NCBI GenBank assembly: GCA_050305935.1
Contig: JBNLGG010000009.1
Span: forward strand, 1 to 64,000
Origin: CAJXNP01 sp050305935
Lineage (GTDB): Bacteria; Bacteroidota; Bacteroidia; Cytophagales; Cyclobacteriaceae
Length of the DNA stretch: 64,000 nt
Direction: 5' to 3'
The notes under the pieces were generated by a model, which had not been told where the DNA came from, made no database searches, and saw nothing but the letters and a program-made list of their open reading frames with translations. The position numbers and the translations under genes are program-made. Shown here one piece after another: positions 50,950 to 60,477 of the stretch (position 1 is its first letter; the number at the start of each line of letters is the position of its first letter).

Positions 50950-53694
50950 TTAGTTCTTACCAGTTTCTTTTAGATGTGCCTGAGCGGCAGCCAACCTGGC
51001 CAAGGGTACCCGGTATGGTGAACAGCTAACATAGTCTAGCCCGATTTTATGGAAGAATTCTACCGAGTCCGGGTCACCACCATGCTCTCCGCAGATACCT
51101 AGTTTGATGTTAGGCTTTGATTTTCTTCCTTCTTTAACGGCTATTTCTACTAATTTACCAACCCCCTCCACATCAATGCTTTGGAAAGGATCATTGCCAT
51201 AGATTCCTTTCTCCACATACATTGGCAGGAATCTACCCGAATCGTCCCTGGATAAACCCAGCGTAGTTTGGGTGAGATCGTTGGTGCCAAAGCTAAAGAA
51301 GTCAGCCTCTTCTGCAATTGATCTTGCATTGAGGGCGGCCCTTGGCAATTCAATCATTGTCCCGACGAGAAAATCTATTTCGATCACATGCTTATCCATC
51401 ACTTCTTTGGCTGTCCTGAGAATAATGTCTTTTTGAGATTTCAGTTCCTCAACAGTGGTGACCAATGGAACCATTATTTCTGGGATGGCATTGATACCTT
51501 TTCGTTTACACGCACACGCAGCCTCAAAAATTGCCTTGGCTTGCATTTCAGTTAATTCCGGATATAATATACCAAGACGACACCCCCTTAAGCCCAGCAT
51601 TGGATTGAATTCTTTTAAAACTTCCACTTTGTCAAGCAATGCTTCATTGATCTTGATTTGCTTAAGAAGAGCATTAATCTCATCCAACGATTTTGATTCT
51701 TTTAATCCCAATTTTAGATCAAGCAGCTTATCTTTTAAATCGAGTTCGTTAGGAAGAAATTCATGAAGGGGAGGGTCAAGGGTTCGAATCGTAACTGGCA
51801 TACCATCCATTGCCTCAAAGATTCCAATAAAGTCTTCAATCTGCATCGGAAGTAGTTTTTCCAATGCAGCGGCGCGTCCTTTTGTATCCTCGGCCATAAT
51901 CATTTCCCTGACAGCCTCGATTCGGTCATGTTCAAAGAACATATGTTCTGTTCGGCAAAGGCCGATACCAATAGCTCCAAATTCCCTTGCCATTTTAGCA
52001 TCATGCGGAGTATCAGCATTGGTTCTGATACCAAGCTGTTTAACCTCGTCGGCCCAGCTCATCAGCTTACCAAAGTTTCCGGAAAGCTCAGGCATGACGG
52101 TAGGTACTTTTCCCAGTATTACTTCTCCGGTACTTCCATTTAAAGAAATCCAATCACCTTCTTTAATCACTTGATCCTTGACCCTAAATTGCCTGGCACT
52201 GTAAATAACTACTATATCTTTACAGCCAGCCACACAACATTTCCCCATCCCCCTTGCGACAACTGCTGCGTGGGAAGTCATACCTCCTCTGGAAGTCAGG
52301 ATCCCTTCCGCGGCGTTCATACCACCAATGTCTTCAGGGGAAGTTTCGATTCGTACCAGTATTGCCTTTTCACCTTTCTCCCGCCATTCTTCCGCGTCTT
52401 CAGCGTTAAATACTACCCGTCCAGTTGCAGCTCCGGGACTGGCAGGAAGACCATGGGCCAATACGTTGATGTCAGCATTTGGATCAAATGTAGGGTGTAA
52501 CAGTTGATCGAGCTGAGAGGGCTTAATTCTGAGGAGTGCCTCTTCTTTGGTTATTTTTCCTTCTTCCACCATGTCAACGGCTGTGCGCAACGCAGCAGCG
52601 GCTGTTCGCTTACCACTCCGCGTTTGCAACATCCAAAGTTTACTTTTTTCGATGGTAAACTCGATATCCTGCATCTCGCGATAGTGATTTTCGAGGTCCT
52701 CTCTAATCGTCTTGAGTTTGCCATAAATGTCGGGCATCAGTGACTCCAGCGTGACATCATCTGAATTTTTGCGACCTGCTTTGTTGAGCGGTTGTGGAGT
52801 CCTTATTCCGGCCACCACATCTTCACCTTGTGCATTCACTAAATACTCACCGTAAAATTGGTTTTCTCCCGTGGAGGGATCCCTCGTAAATGCGACACCT
52901 GTAGCGGAGTCATTTCCCATATTTCCATAGACCATTGCCTGGACGTTCACACCTGTTCCCCAATCATCAGGTATTCCATTTAACTGACGGTATTTATTAG
53001 CTCGCTCGTTGTTCCAACTTTCGAAAACGGCGGAAATTGCTCCCCACAGTTGTTCCATTGGATCTTCAGGAAATATCAGGCCAGTCCTCCGTGTGATGGC
53101 TTGCTTGAATTCATTGACAAGCTCTTTCAGGTCATGTGTGTTTAGATCAGTATCTAATTCAATACCTTTTGCAGCTTTTTTCCTTTCAAGTATTTCTTCG
53201 AAAGGATCTACATCATCTTTATTTATGGGTTTCAGCCCGATTACTACATCACCATACATTTGAATGAACCTTCTGTAGCTATCCCATGCAAAACGGGCAT
53301 TGCCGGTGAGTGTAGCTAATCCATCGACAATTTTATCATTCATTCCCAGGTTAAGGACAGTATCCATCATACCCGGCATGGAGACCCTTGCTCCTGACCT
53401 TACAGAAAACAATAGTGGCTTATTAGAATCACCAAATTTCTTTTCCAGTACTTTTTCCACCTTATTAATAGCCTCTACTACTTCCTCTTTCAGCCCTTTT
53501 GGAAACCTTCCGTTGTTCTTATAAAAGGTTTTACACACTTCTGTGCTGATAGTAAATCCCGGCGGAACTGGAATTCCTATGTGACACATTTCTGCCAGGT
53601 TAGCGCCTTTACCTCCAAGCAAATTCCTCATGGAGGCATTTCCTTCAGCTTGATTGGCTGAAAAAAAGTAAACTTGTTTTGTTGAAGTTTTCAT
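50950..53694 (-). CDS. ppdK: Pyruvate, phosphate dikinase
   Basis: 914 residues. It interconverts pyruvate + ATP + Pi and PEP + AMP + PPi. The N-terminal ATP-grasp domain (about 20-330) has the RSGARVSMPGMMDTVLNLG segment. The swivelling phospho-His domain (about 390-510) has GGMTSHAAVVARGMGK with the catalytic His near 455. The C-terminal PEP/pyruvate-binding barrel (about 530-900) carries GIGLCRTEHMFF, RTLDPPLHEFLP and SFGTNDLTQTTLG. Complete length, a dimeric bacterial-type enzyme used in glycolysis or gluconeogenesis. Upstream is the araB terminator, so ppdK has its own promoter. Confidence 0.97.
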   Translation of the reverse strand: MKTSTKQVYFFSANQAEGNASMRNLLGGKGANLAEMCHIGIPVPPGFTISTEVCKTFYKNNGRFPKGLKEEVVEAINKVEKVLEKKFGDSNKPLLFSVRSGARVSMPGMMDTVLNLGMNDKIVDGLATLTGNARFAWDSYRRFIQMYGDVVIGLKPINKDDVDPFEEILERKKAAKGIELDTDLNTHDLKELVNEFKQAITRRTGLIFPEDPMEQLWGAISAVFESWNNERANKYRQLNGIPDDWGTGVNVQAMVYGNMGNDSATGVAFTRDPSTGENQFYGEYLVNAQGEDVVAGIRTPQPLNKAGRKNSDDVTLESLMPDIYGKLKTIREDLENHYREMQDIEFTIEKSKLWMLQTRSGKRTAAAALRTAVDMVEEGKITKEEALLRIKPSQLDQLLHPTFDPNADINVLAHGLPASPGAATGRVVFNAEDAEEWREKGEKAILVRIETSPEDIGGMNAAEGILTSRGGMTSHAAVVARGMGKCCVAGCKDIVVIYSARQFRVKDQVIKEGDWISLNGSTGEVILGKVPTVMPELSGNFGKLMSWADEVKQLGIRTNADTPHDAKMAREFGAIGIGLCRTEHMFFEHDRIEAVREMIMAEDTKGRAAALEKLLPMQIEDFIGIFEAMDGMPVTIRTLDPPLHEFLPNELDLKDKLLDLKLGLKESKSLDEINALLKQIKINEALLDKVEVLKEFNPMLGLRGCRLGILYPELTEMQAKAIFEAACACKRKGINAIPEIMVPLVTTVEELKSQKDIILRTAKEVMDKHVIEIDFLVGTMIELPRAALNARSIAEEADFFSFGTNDLTQTTLGLSRDDSGRFLPMYVEKGIYGNDPFQSIDVEGVGKLVEIAVKEGRKSKPNIKLGICGEHGGDPDSVEFFHKIGLDYVSCSPYRVPLARLAAAQAHLKETGKN

Positions 53695-53730
53695 GAAAGC
53701 AAATTTTGGATGTACATATAAGGGAAAACG

Positions 53731-53768
53731 AAAAAACCCCTTTTTACTACAACAAAAAGGGGTTTAAA
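53731..53768 (-). terminator. Terminator of the araRDB operon
   Basis: Stem aacccctttt/aaaaggggtt with an 8-base loop and T-rich ends, located about 90 bp after the araB stop. Confidence 0.82.
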
Positions 53769-53858
53769 AAAGTGCAAATGTTAGTATAAGAATTTGGAAT
53801 TCTTGAACGTTCCCACTAAGTATCCACTACCGTTATTTTTTGCTTTCTTATTACGTGA

Positions 53859-55532
53859 CTAGGTCAATTCATTTTCGATAAAAGCGCCAAGCTTACTGTA
53901 TCTTTCATATACCTTTTTATAAGCTACAGCATTTTTTTCATTTGGAGTATATTCTTTTTCAAAACCAGAACCCATTGCCTTTTGTGCATCTTCTAACGTT
54001 GGGTATAAACCACCAACGACAGCAGCAGCCATAGCTGAACCGAGAGCACAGGTTTGCTCTGATTTGGCTACTTTGATGGGCATGTTAAGTACATCAGCTA
54101 CTATCTGCATGACGAAGGGTGATTTTTTAGCGACCCCTCCAAGTGCTATGACGCCATCTACCCGAATTCCTTCATCAATAAACCGGTCGACAATTTTCTT
54201 CGCGCCGAATGCAGTTGCCTCTACCAATGCTTTAAATATTTTTGGGGCGTTTGACCCCAAATTTAGCCCAATAATTGCGCCCTTGAGCAATTGATTGGCA
54301 TCCGGGGTTCTTCTTCCGTTCATCCAATCCAGGGCCAATATGCCGGTTTCTTCAATGGGTAGTTTTGCGCCTTCTTCTGAAAGTTTTTTGATGATGTTAT
54401 CAGAGATTTCCCCGGTGAGTTTTTGTTTTGTTGGCTCGTCAATGAAGCTGGATTCGGCAAGGATACTGTCTACTGGCCACATTAGAAGATTTTTAAACCA
54501 GGCGTAGATATCGCCGAAGGCCGACTGGCCCGCCTCAAGACCTATCATACCTGGGGTAATTGATCCATCTACCTGGCCACAAATACCTTTTACCAGGTTG
54601 TCGCCAATTTCATCTGCCGGGGCGATCAGCATATCGCAGGTGGAGGTTCCCATTACTTTACTTAGGTGATAGGGGAGGATTTCTCCTCCTACTGCGCCAA
54701 GGTGGGCGTCAAATGCACCTACCCCGATTTTCACTGTTTCACTTAGCCCAAGTTTTTCAGCCCATTCTTTGGAAAGATTTCCTACGCTAACTTCGCAAGT
54801 GTAGGTTTCCTTAAAAAGCCTTTCCCTCAAGCCCATAAGTTTGGGGTCTAACTTTATTAGAAAGTCTTCTTCAGGGAGTCCCGCCCAGTCAGTATGCCAC
54901 ATGGCTTTATGACCTGCCGCGCACCGGCTCCTTTTCATAGCGATTGGATCAGTATTGCCTGTTAAAAGGTGAGGTATCCAGTCGCAATGTTCAACCCATG
55001 AAAAAGCTGCATTTGCAACCTTGTCATCCTCGCGGATCACATGAAGTAATTTTGCCCAAAACCATTCAGAAGAATAAATTCCCCCTTCATATTTTGTAAA
55101 GTCTTCTCCCCCCCAGCTGCGGGCAAGTTGGTTGATTTCTTCTGCTTCCTTTGTAGCGGTATGGTCTTTCCAAAGCACAAACATAGCATTTGGGTTTTCC
55201 TTAAACTCTTCTTTCAATGCCAGGGGAGTTCCCTCTTTGTCAACTGCAACGGGTGTAGATCCGGTCGTGTCGATTGAAATAGCCACCACATTTTTTGCCA
55301 CCTCCTCAGAAGCTAATTTTAAAGCTTCCTTAATAGTGAATTCCAATCCTTCGACATAATCTAAAGGGTGTTGTCTGAATTGATTGATGGCAGGATCACA
55401 GTATTTTCCTTGTTTCCAGCGGGGATAATTGAAAACAACACTCGAAATTTCTTCACCTGTTTTTGCATTCACAATGAGCGACCTGACCGAATCAGATCCA
55501 TAGTCCAGTCCAATTGTATATTTATTTTCCAC
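53859..55532 (-). CDS. araB: L-ribulokinase
   Basis: 557 residues, GTG start (no ATG nearby). An FGGY-family sugar kinase that phosphorylates L-ribulose. The N-terminal domain has DYGSDSVRSLIV, the substrate region has WFWAKLLHV, and the ATP-binding part has VDGVIALGGVAKKSPFVMQI near 455-475. The length is that of AraB rather than xylulokinase (XylB), and araD follows directly. It lies 26 bp after araD and belongs to the same operon. Confidence 0.94.
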   Translation of the reverse strand: MENKYTIGLDYGSDSVRSLIVNAKTGEEISSVVFNYPRWKQGKYCDPAINQFRQHPLDYVEGLEFTIKEALKLASEEVAKNVVAISIDTTGSTPVAVDKEGTPLALKEEFKENPNAMFVLWKDHTATKEAEEINQLARSWGGEDFTKYEGGIYSSEWFWAKLLHVIREDDKVANAAFSWVEHCDWIPHLLTGNTDPIAMKRSRCAAGHKAMWHTDWAGLPEEDFLIKLDPKLMGLRERLFKETYTCEVSVGNLSKEWAEKLGLSETVKIGVGAFDAHLGAVGGEILPYHLSKVMGTSTCDMLIAPADEIGDNLVKGICGQVDGSITPGMIGLEAGQSAFGDIYAWFKNLLMWPVDSILAESSFIDEPTKQKLTGEISDNIIKKLSEEGAKLPIEETGILALDWMNGRRTPDANQLLKGAIIGLNLGSNAPKIFKALVEATAFGAKKIVDRFIDEGIRVDGVIALGGVAKKSPFVMQIVADVLNMPIKVAKSEQTCALGSAMAAAVVGGLYPTLEDAQKAMGSGFEKEYTPNEKNAVAYKKVYERYSKLGAFIENELT

Positions 55533-55558
55533 TGATCTTGAAGTTTAAAAATTATTAA

Positions 55559-56242
55559 TTATTGACCGTAGTAGGCATTTTTGCCATGTTTTCTGAAGTA
55601 ATGTTTATCCAAAACCCACTGGTCAAGTTTGTTTTCAGGATTGATTTGTAAAGAATGATAAGCCATTTTAGCTACCTGTTCCAAAACCACCGCATTGTGG
55701 ACCGCATCATGAGAGTCCTTGCCCCACGAAAAAGGTGCATGTCCATTTACCAGTACTCCGGGAACTTCCGTAGGAGAAATATTTGAAAACCGTTCTATGA
55801 TTACTGTTCCGGTATCTTTTTCATAATTTCCTTCGACTTCATCTTTAGTCATTTTGCGTGTGCAGGGGATGTCTCCGTAAAAATAGTCCGCGTGAGTGGT
55901 TCCAAGAGAAGGAATACCTTTACCAGCTTGCGACCAGATGGTGGCCCAGGTGCTGTGGGTATGAACAATCCCGCCTATCTCTGAAAACGCCTTGTACAAC
56001 TCCAGATGGGTAGGGGTATCGGAACTAGGCTTTAACTTTCCTTCCACCACATTACCATTCAGGTCTACCACCACCATGTGTTCGGGTTGCATGTTATCAT
56101 AGGCAACTCCACTTGGCTTGATCACCACCAGGTTTTCTTTTCTGTCTATCGCGCTTACATTTCCCCAGGTAAATAACACCAGTCCATGTTTAACCAAATC
56201 AAGGTTGGCTTCGCACACATCTTTTTTTAATCCTTCCAGCAT
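55559..56242 (-). CDS. araD: L-ribulose-5-phosphate 4-epimerase
   Basis: 227 residues, class II aldolase fold. It inverts C4 of L-ribulose 5-phosphate to give D-xylulose 5-phosphate. The zinc-binding His residues lie in VHTHSTWATIW (about 95) and NGHAPFSWG (about 170), and TWGNVSAIDR marks the phosphate-binding start. Genes run nudix regulator, araD, araB on the minus strand with 12- and 26-bp gaps. L-arabinose isomerase (araA) is not present in the window. Confidence 0.95.
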   Translation of the reverse strand: MLEGLKKDVCEANLDLVKHGLVLFTWGNVSAIDRKENLVVIKPSGVAYDNMQPEHMVVVDLNGNVVEGKLKPSSDTPTHLELYKAFSEIGGIVHTHSTWATIWSQAGKGIPSLGTTHADYFYGDIPCTRKMTKDEVEGNYEKDTGTVIIERFSNISPTEVPGVLVNGHAPFSWGKDSHDAVHNAVVLEQVAKMAYHSLQINPENKLDQWVLDKHYFRKHGKNAYYGQ

Positions 56243-56254
56243 GAGTTGTTTGTT

Positions 56255-56944
56255 TTAAACTTCAAATAAAAATCCACTATTGACCAGCCTGTCATATTTT
56301 TCTTTATCAAACTGGTACAGAAACGCCCCTTTTTTTGAACCTTCGCGTTCTTTTTCGTCCAGTTTATGAAGTAAATTCATAGAAATGATTTTCTTTCTGA
56401 AATTGGCATTATCCAGTTTTACCTGGTTAATGGCTTCGTAAAGTTTTTGTAATTGTGGAATGGTGAATTTTTCGGGTAGCAATTCAAACCCGATTGGATG
56501 AAATTTACTTTTATGTCGAATTATGTCGAATGCCTGCTCCACCATGGAATTGTGGTCGAAAATCAGCTCCGGGATTTCGTTGAGGTCAAACCACTCCGCG
56601 CCGTGGCTACGTGTTTTTTCTTCATCTGATTCCTCAATTTTTATCAATGCATAGTAAGCCGTAGAGATCACCCGGGCCGCCGGGTCACGATTTACCTGGC
56701 TATAGGTATTGAACTGTTCGAGGTACACGTCATCAAGCCCGGTTAACTTTTCCAGTATTCTTGAAGCACCGGTATCCATATCTTCATCTTCCTTTAAAAA
56801 ACCTCCCATTAATGAATACTTACCTTTTTGCGGTTCAAAATCCCGGTGAATGAGAAGGAGTTTCAGACGTTCCAAATCAAATCCAAATATCACACAGTCA
56901 ATGGCTTGATAGAATTTTGGTTGGCTAAGATAATGTAAACTCAT
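56255..56944 (-). CDS. AraR-like Nudix-domain transcriptional regulator
   Basis: 229 residues. The N-terminal half is a Nudix-like domain (YSLMGGFLKEDEDMDTGASRILEKLTGL) in which the REUXEE motif is degenerate, so pyrophosphatase activity is unlikely. The C-terminal half (about 145-229) is a winged-helix DNA-binding domain (FTIPQLQKLYEAINQVKLDNANFRKKI). This is the layout of the Nudix regulators of sugar use in Bacteroidota, including AraR of Bacteroides thetaiotaomicron. First gene of the araDB operon, so it probably controls its own operon in response to an arabinose-derived ligand. Confidence 0.88.
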   Translation of the reverse strand: MSLHYLSQPKFYQAIDCVIFGFDLERLKLLLIHRDFEPQKGKYSLMGGFLKEDEDMDTGASRILEKLTGLDDVYLEQFNTYSQVNRDPAARVISTAYYALIKIEESDEEKTRSHGAEWFDLNEIPELIFDHNSMVEQAFDIIRHKSKFHPIGFELLPEKFTIPQLQKLYEAINQVKLDNANFRKKIISMNLLHKLDEKEREGSKKGAFLYQFDKEKYDRLVNSGFLFEV

Positions 56945-57053
56945 AATAAAAGTAAAATATACCTTTAATTTAAATTATATTATTTTATTATCAAAAAAAT
57001 AAACAAAATTTGAAAAGATTTAAAAAAAAGAAATATTCAGGAAGGTAGATTTA
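56945..57053. promoter_or_regulatory. Promoter/operator region of the araR-araD-araB operon
   Basis: 109 bp of nearly pure A/T between ffh's 3' end and the Nudix regulator start, both on the minus strand. It contains a symmetric AT tract (ttaatttaaattaa-like, near 56966-56980), which could be the regulator's operator. This is suggestive only. Confidence 0.35.
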
Positions 57054-58385
57054 TCAACGTCCTAATTGACTAAGTGCTGCAAGACCTCTTTTTCCACCAC
57101 CAAGTTTATTCATGGTTTTCATCATCTTGCGCATGTCGTCAAATTGTTTCATCAGGCTGTTTACCTGCTGTATGGTGGTACCGCTACCCTGCGAAATTCT
57201 TTTGCGGCGACTTCCATTAATAATATCCGGATTACGTCGCTCTTCCAGTGTCATTGATTTGATAATAGCCTCGATAGGTTTAAATGAGTCATCGTCGATG
57301 TCCAGGTTTTTCACCATCTTTCCCATGCCGGGTATCATGCCAAGCAGGTCTTTTACGTTTCCCATTTTTCTGATTTGCTCGAGCTGTTTCAAAAAGTCTT
57401 CGAAGTCAAACTGGTTTTTACGAATCTTCTTATTTAAGCGCCTGGCCTCGTCCGCATCAAAAGTTTGCTGAGCTTTTTCGACTAATGAGATCACGTCTCC
57501 CATGCCAAGGATTCGCTGCGCCATACGATCCGGGTGGAACACGTCGATCGCCTCCATTTTTTCGCCTGTGCTGATAAACTTAATAGGTTTATCAACTACC
57601 GTACGTATGGAAAGGGCGGCCCCACCCCGGGCATCTCCATCAAGTTTGGTCAAGATTACACCGTCAAAATTCAGGCGTTCATTAAACTCTTTTGCTGTAT
57701 TTACAGCATCCTGACCGGTCATCGAATCTACCACAAACAGTGTTTCTGATGGATTAAGTGCTTTTTTAAGCGAGGCAATTTCTTCCATCATTTGCTCGTC
57801 AATGGCCAACCGGCCTGCGGTATCGACGATGACAATATTCTTCCCTTTTTCCTTTGCTGCCTTGATGGCGTTATTGGCAATCTGGATTGCATTTTTGTTT
57901 TCCTCTTCAGCGTAAACCTCCACGCCAATTTGCTCTCCCACCACTTTTAACTGGTTGATCGCCGCAGGACGATAAATATCACAGGCTGATAGAAGAACCT
58001 GATTTCCCTGTTTTTTTAAGTAACTAGCCAGCTTTCCGGCAAAAGTCGTTTTACCAGAACCTTGCAGACCGGAAAGCAATATGACAGCGGGGCTCCCTTT
58101 TAAACTAATGTCTGACTTGGTGCCTCCCATCAGTTTTGTGAGTTCCTCAGAGGTTATTTTTACCAATAATTGTCCTGGTGAAACTGAAATCAGCACATCC
58201 CTTCCCAGCGCTTCTGTTTTAATTTGATCGGTGACTTCTTTGGCAACTTTGTAGTTAACGTCTGCATCGATGAGTGCTTTGCGAATTTCCTTTACGGTTT
58301 TCGCAACATTAATTTCGGTGATACTACCCTGCCCCTTTAATGTTTTGAAGGCCTGCTCAAGCTTAAAACTTAAATTGTCAAACAT
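57054..58385 (-). CDS. ffh: Signal recognition particle protein
   Basis: 443 residues. The SRP GTPase that binds signal sequences on nascent membrane proteins. N domain (1-90), G domain with GLQGSGKTTFAGKLA (about 107), DTAGRLAIDEQMM and TKLDGDARGGAALSI, then the Met-rich M domain (about 300-443; PGMGKMVKNLDIDD, MKQFDDMRKMMKTM). Complete and typical of Ffh. Confidence 0.97.
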   Translation of the reverse strand: MFDNLSFKLEQAFKTLKGQGSITEINVAKTVKEIRKALIDADVNYKVAKEVTDQIKTEALGRDVLISVSPGQLLVKITSEELTKLMGGTKSDISLKGSPAVILLSGLQGSGKTTFAGKLASYLKKQGNQVLLSACDIYRPAAINQLKVVGEQIGVEVYAEEENKNAIQIANNAIKAAKEKGKNIVIVDTAGRLAIDEQMMEEIASLKKALNPSETLFVVDSMTGQDAVNTAKEFNERLNFDGVILTKLDGDARGGAALSIRTVVDKPIKFISTGEKMEAIDVFHPDRMAQRILGMGDVISLVEKAQQTFDADEARRLNKKIRKNQFDFEDFLKQLEQIRKMGNVKDLLGMIPGMGKMVKNLDIDDDSFKPIEAIIKSMTLEERRNPDIINGSRRKRISQGSGTTIQQVNSLMKQFDDMRKMMKTMNKLGGGKRGLAALSQLGR

Positions 58386-58638
58386 TTTTTCTTACTTAAT
58401 TTACCACAAAAATAAGAATTATATTTTCCGTACCACACCTCTGTTTGAAAATACTGATTCATGTGCCTGAGAGGACAGGAGAAAAGTACCGGGCGATGTG
58501 TTATTTTTTGATCGATCTATTGTTCAATTTTGAACACGAAATATTTTTTTGCAATAGCTAATGTGTGTTTAATCCCTAATTTTCTGGCTTTCACATTATG
58601 GCATGAGTATTGGCCTATCCCCGGTAAATCACTGAAAA
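58386..58638. other. Intergenic region, no gene seen
   Basis: 253 bp between ffh (minus) and the DUF2807 gene (plus). It should carry both divergent promoters. Short frames here are not supported. No full promoter or RNA was recognised. Confidence 0.35.
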
Positions 58639-59346
58639 ATGAAAACATTACTCAATCTGGCAATCATTCTTGGACTGGCATTTATTGTCTACCGGTTTAC
58701 CGGAATCGATAATACCGATGAACAAAAAACCAGAAATTACAATGTGGCTTCCTTCCATGAAATTGATTTAAGAGGGCCGTTTAATGTTGAATTGTTACAA
58801 GGAAACAGCCCAAAGCTTGAAATCAGGGCATCAGAAAAAGTACACGATGAACTCGAAGTGCGGGTGACAAATGGCAGGCTCATCATTGATCTGGACGATA
58901 AGTTTTTTGCGAAAAGCAAATCAATCAAAGTTTACCTTACTGTAACGGAACTTGAAAAGCTCATCATAACAGGAGCGGTTAACCTGGAAACAGAAAATAT
59001 GCTTCATGTGAAGGATTTCAAAATAGAATTTGAAGGTGCGGGCCAGGTGTCGCTAGAGCTGGAAGCAGACAGGGTTATCTCAGAAATTGAAGGTGTTGGG
59101 AGCTTTTGGATGCAGGGGAAAGCTGATTATCACAAAGTTGACTTTGCCGGTGTGGGCAGTTACGATGCAAAAAATTTAATATGTAAAAATACCATTGTCG
59201 ATTCAGGTGGTGTTGGAACCGTGGAAGTATATGCTTCGGAAAAATTTATCGGCCATGCTTCTGGTGTAGGAAGCATTAAGTATTATGGCAATCCGGGGGA
59301 CGTTTCCATTGATTCGTCAGGCATAGGAAAAATTCGTAGTGAATAG
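58639..59346 (+). CDS. DUF2807 (GIN-domain) secreted protein
   Basis: 235 residues with an N-terminal signal or anchor (about 1-20) and a DUF2807 'head GIN' beta-helix domain. It has recurring G[AV]G-type turns (FEGAGQVSLELEAD, IEGVGSFWMQG, FAGVGSYDAKN, SSGIGKIRSE) that give the regular right-handed helix. Members are common in Bacteroidota and are sometimes called putative autotransporter adhesins, though no autotransporter barrel is present. Expected location: periplasm or cell surface. It is monocistronic with a terminator behind. Confidence 0.87.
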   Translation: MKTLLNLAIILGLAFIVYRFTGIDNTDEQKTRNYNVASFHEIDLRGPFNVELLQGNSPKLEIRASEKVHDELEVRVTNGRLIIDLDDKFFAKSKSIKVYLTVTELEKLIITGAVNLETENMLHVKDFKIEFEGAGQVSLELEADRVISEIEGVGSFWMQGKADYHKVDFAGVGSYDAKNLICKNTIVDSGGVGTVEVYASEKFIGHASGVGSIKYYGNPGDVSIDSSGIGKIRSE

Positions 59347-59354
59347 ATTAGGTT

Positions 59355-59405
59355 GGCCGTTTCTTATAAACCATTAGCCTGGTTATCCTGAAGCGGCCTT
59401 TTTTT
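59355..59405 (+). terminator. Terminator after the DUF2807 gene
   Basis: Stem ggccgtttc/gaagcggcc (one G-U pair) with a long loop and T7 tail, ending at the convergent rlmN stop codon. Confidence 0.75.
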
Positions 59406-60450
59406 AACCTTTGTTGGCGAGCTGCCCGCAGGCTGCATCGATGTCTTTTCCGCGGCTTCTTCTGATATTGACCACCAGTCCCTTATTTTCCAGATAATCT
59501 TTGAAAGCATAAACCTTTTCCGGATCAGATTTTAAGAAGCTGGCATTATCGATTGGGTTATACTCAATGATATTGATTTTGCAGGGAACTCTTTTCGCAA
59601 AGTAGAATAGCTCATCAGCATCCTCGATGCTTTCATTGAAATCTCTAAAGGTGATGTATTCCAATGTAATCTTATTGCCCGTGCTGCTATAAAAATAATT
59701 GAGCGCTTCCACGAGTGCTTCGAGGGAATTGCTCTCATTAATGGGCATGATATGGTTTCGTTTCTGATCATTGGCGGCATGCAGGGAAAGTGCCAGGTTA
59801 AATTTCACTCCGTCGTCTCCTAGCTTTTTTATCATTTTGGCAATACCAGCTGTCGACACCGTGATCCTTTTTGGTGACATCCCGAGACCTTTTTCAGAGG
59901 TGATTAGCTCCACAGATTTTAATACATTCTGATAGTTTAGCAGCGGTTCGCCCATTCCCATGTACACAATATTTGTCAGGGGAGATTGATAATGTTTTTC
60001 AGCTTGGTTTTTTATGGCGACTACCTGGTCATAAATCTCTGGGGCATCCAGGTTGCGTTTCCTGTCTAGGTAGCCGGTAGCGCAAAACTTGCATGTCAGG
60101 GAACAGCCCACCTGGGATGAAATACAGGCCGTCATTCTTTTTTCAGCCGGAATCAACACACCTTCCACCAAATTTCCATCGTGAAGTTTGAAGGCAGATT
60201 TGATCGTTTGATCAGAACTGATTTGCTGGTGGTCGGTAATGACATTGTGGATGATAAAATGCGACTCAAGAAGCTCCCGGGTCTTAAGCGAAAGGTTAGT
60301 CATCTCGTCAAAGGAAACGGCGGATTTATTCCAAAGCCACTCGTAAACCTGTTTGGCGCGAAACGGCTTTTCCCCTATCTCAGCAAAATATTGGCTTAAT
60401 TCTTCTGGATTAAGCAGGCGGATATCCTTCTTGTCATTCACTCCTGTCAT
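59404..60450 (-). CDS. rlmN: Dual-specificity 23S rRNA/tRNA adenine-C2 methyltransferase RlmN
   Basis: 348 residues. A radical SAM enzyme that methylates C2 of A2503 in 23S rRNA and A37 in tRNA. The cluster motif is CSLTCKFC (Cys in C-x3-C-x2-C) within SQVGCSLTCKFCATGY, with YMGMGEPLLNY and RITVSTAGI following, and the methyl-carrying Cys near the C-terminus (CGQL). The start codon ATG lies only 5 bp after a TAATTTTG -7 element, so the transcript may be leaderless. Confidence 0.95.
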   Translation of the reverse strand: MTGVNDKKDIRLLNPEELSQYFAEIGEKPFRAKQVYEWLWNKSAVSFDEMTNLSLKTRELLESHFIIHNVITDHQQISSDQTIKSAFKLHDGNLVEGVLIPAEKRMTACISSQVGCSLTCKFCATGYLDRKRNLDAPEIYDQVVAIKNQAEKHYQSPLTNIVYMGMGEPLLNYQNVLKSVELITSEKGLGMSPKRITVSTAGIAKMIKKLGDDGVKFNLALSLHAANDQKRNHIMPINESNSLEALVEALNYFYSSTGNKITLEYITFRDFNESIEDADELFYFAKRVPCKINIIEYNPIDNASFLKSDPEKVYAFKDYLENKGLVVNIRRSRGKDIDAACGQLANKG

Positions 60451-60454
60451 ACTG

Positions 60455-60462
60455 CAAAATTA
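60455..60462 (-). promoter_or_regulatory. -7 element adjacent to the rlmN start
   Basis: TAATTTTG read on the minus strand, ending 5 bp before the ATG. The expected transcription start coincides with the start codon, pointing to a leaderless or very short-leader mRNA. Confidence 0.5.
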
Positions 60463-60477
60463 GCCTTTTAAACGGAA

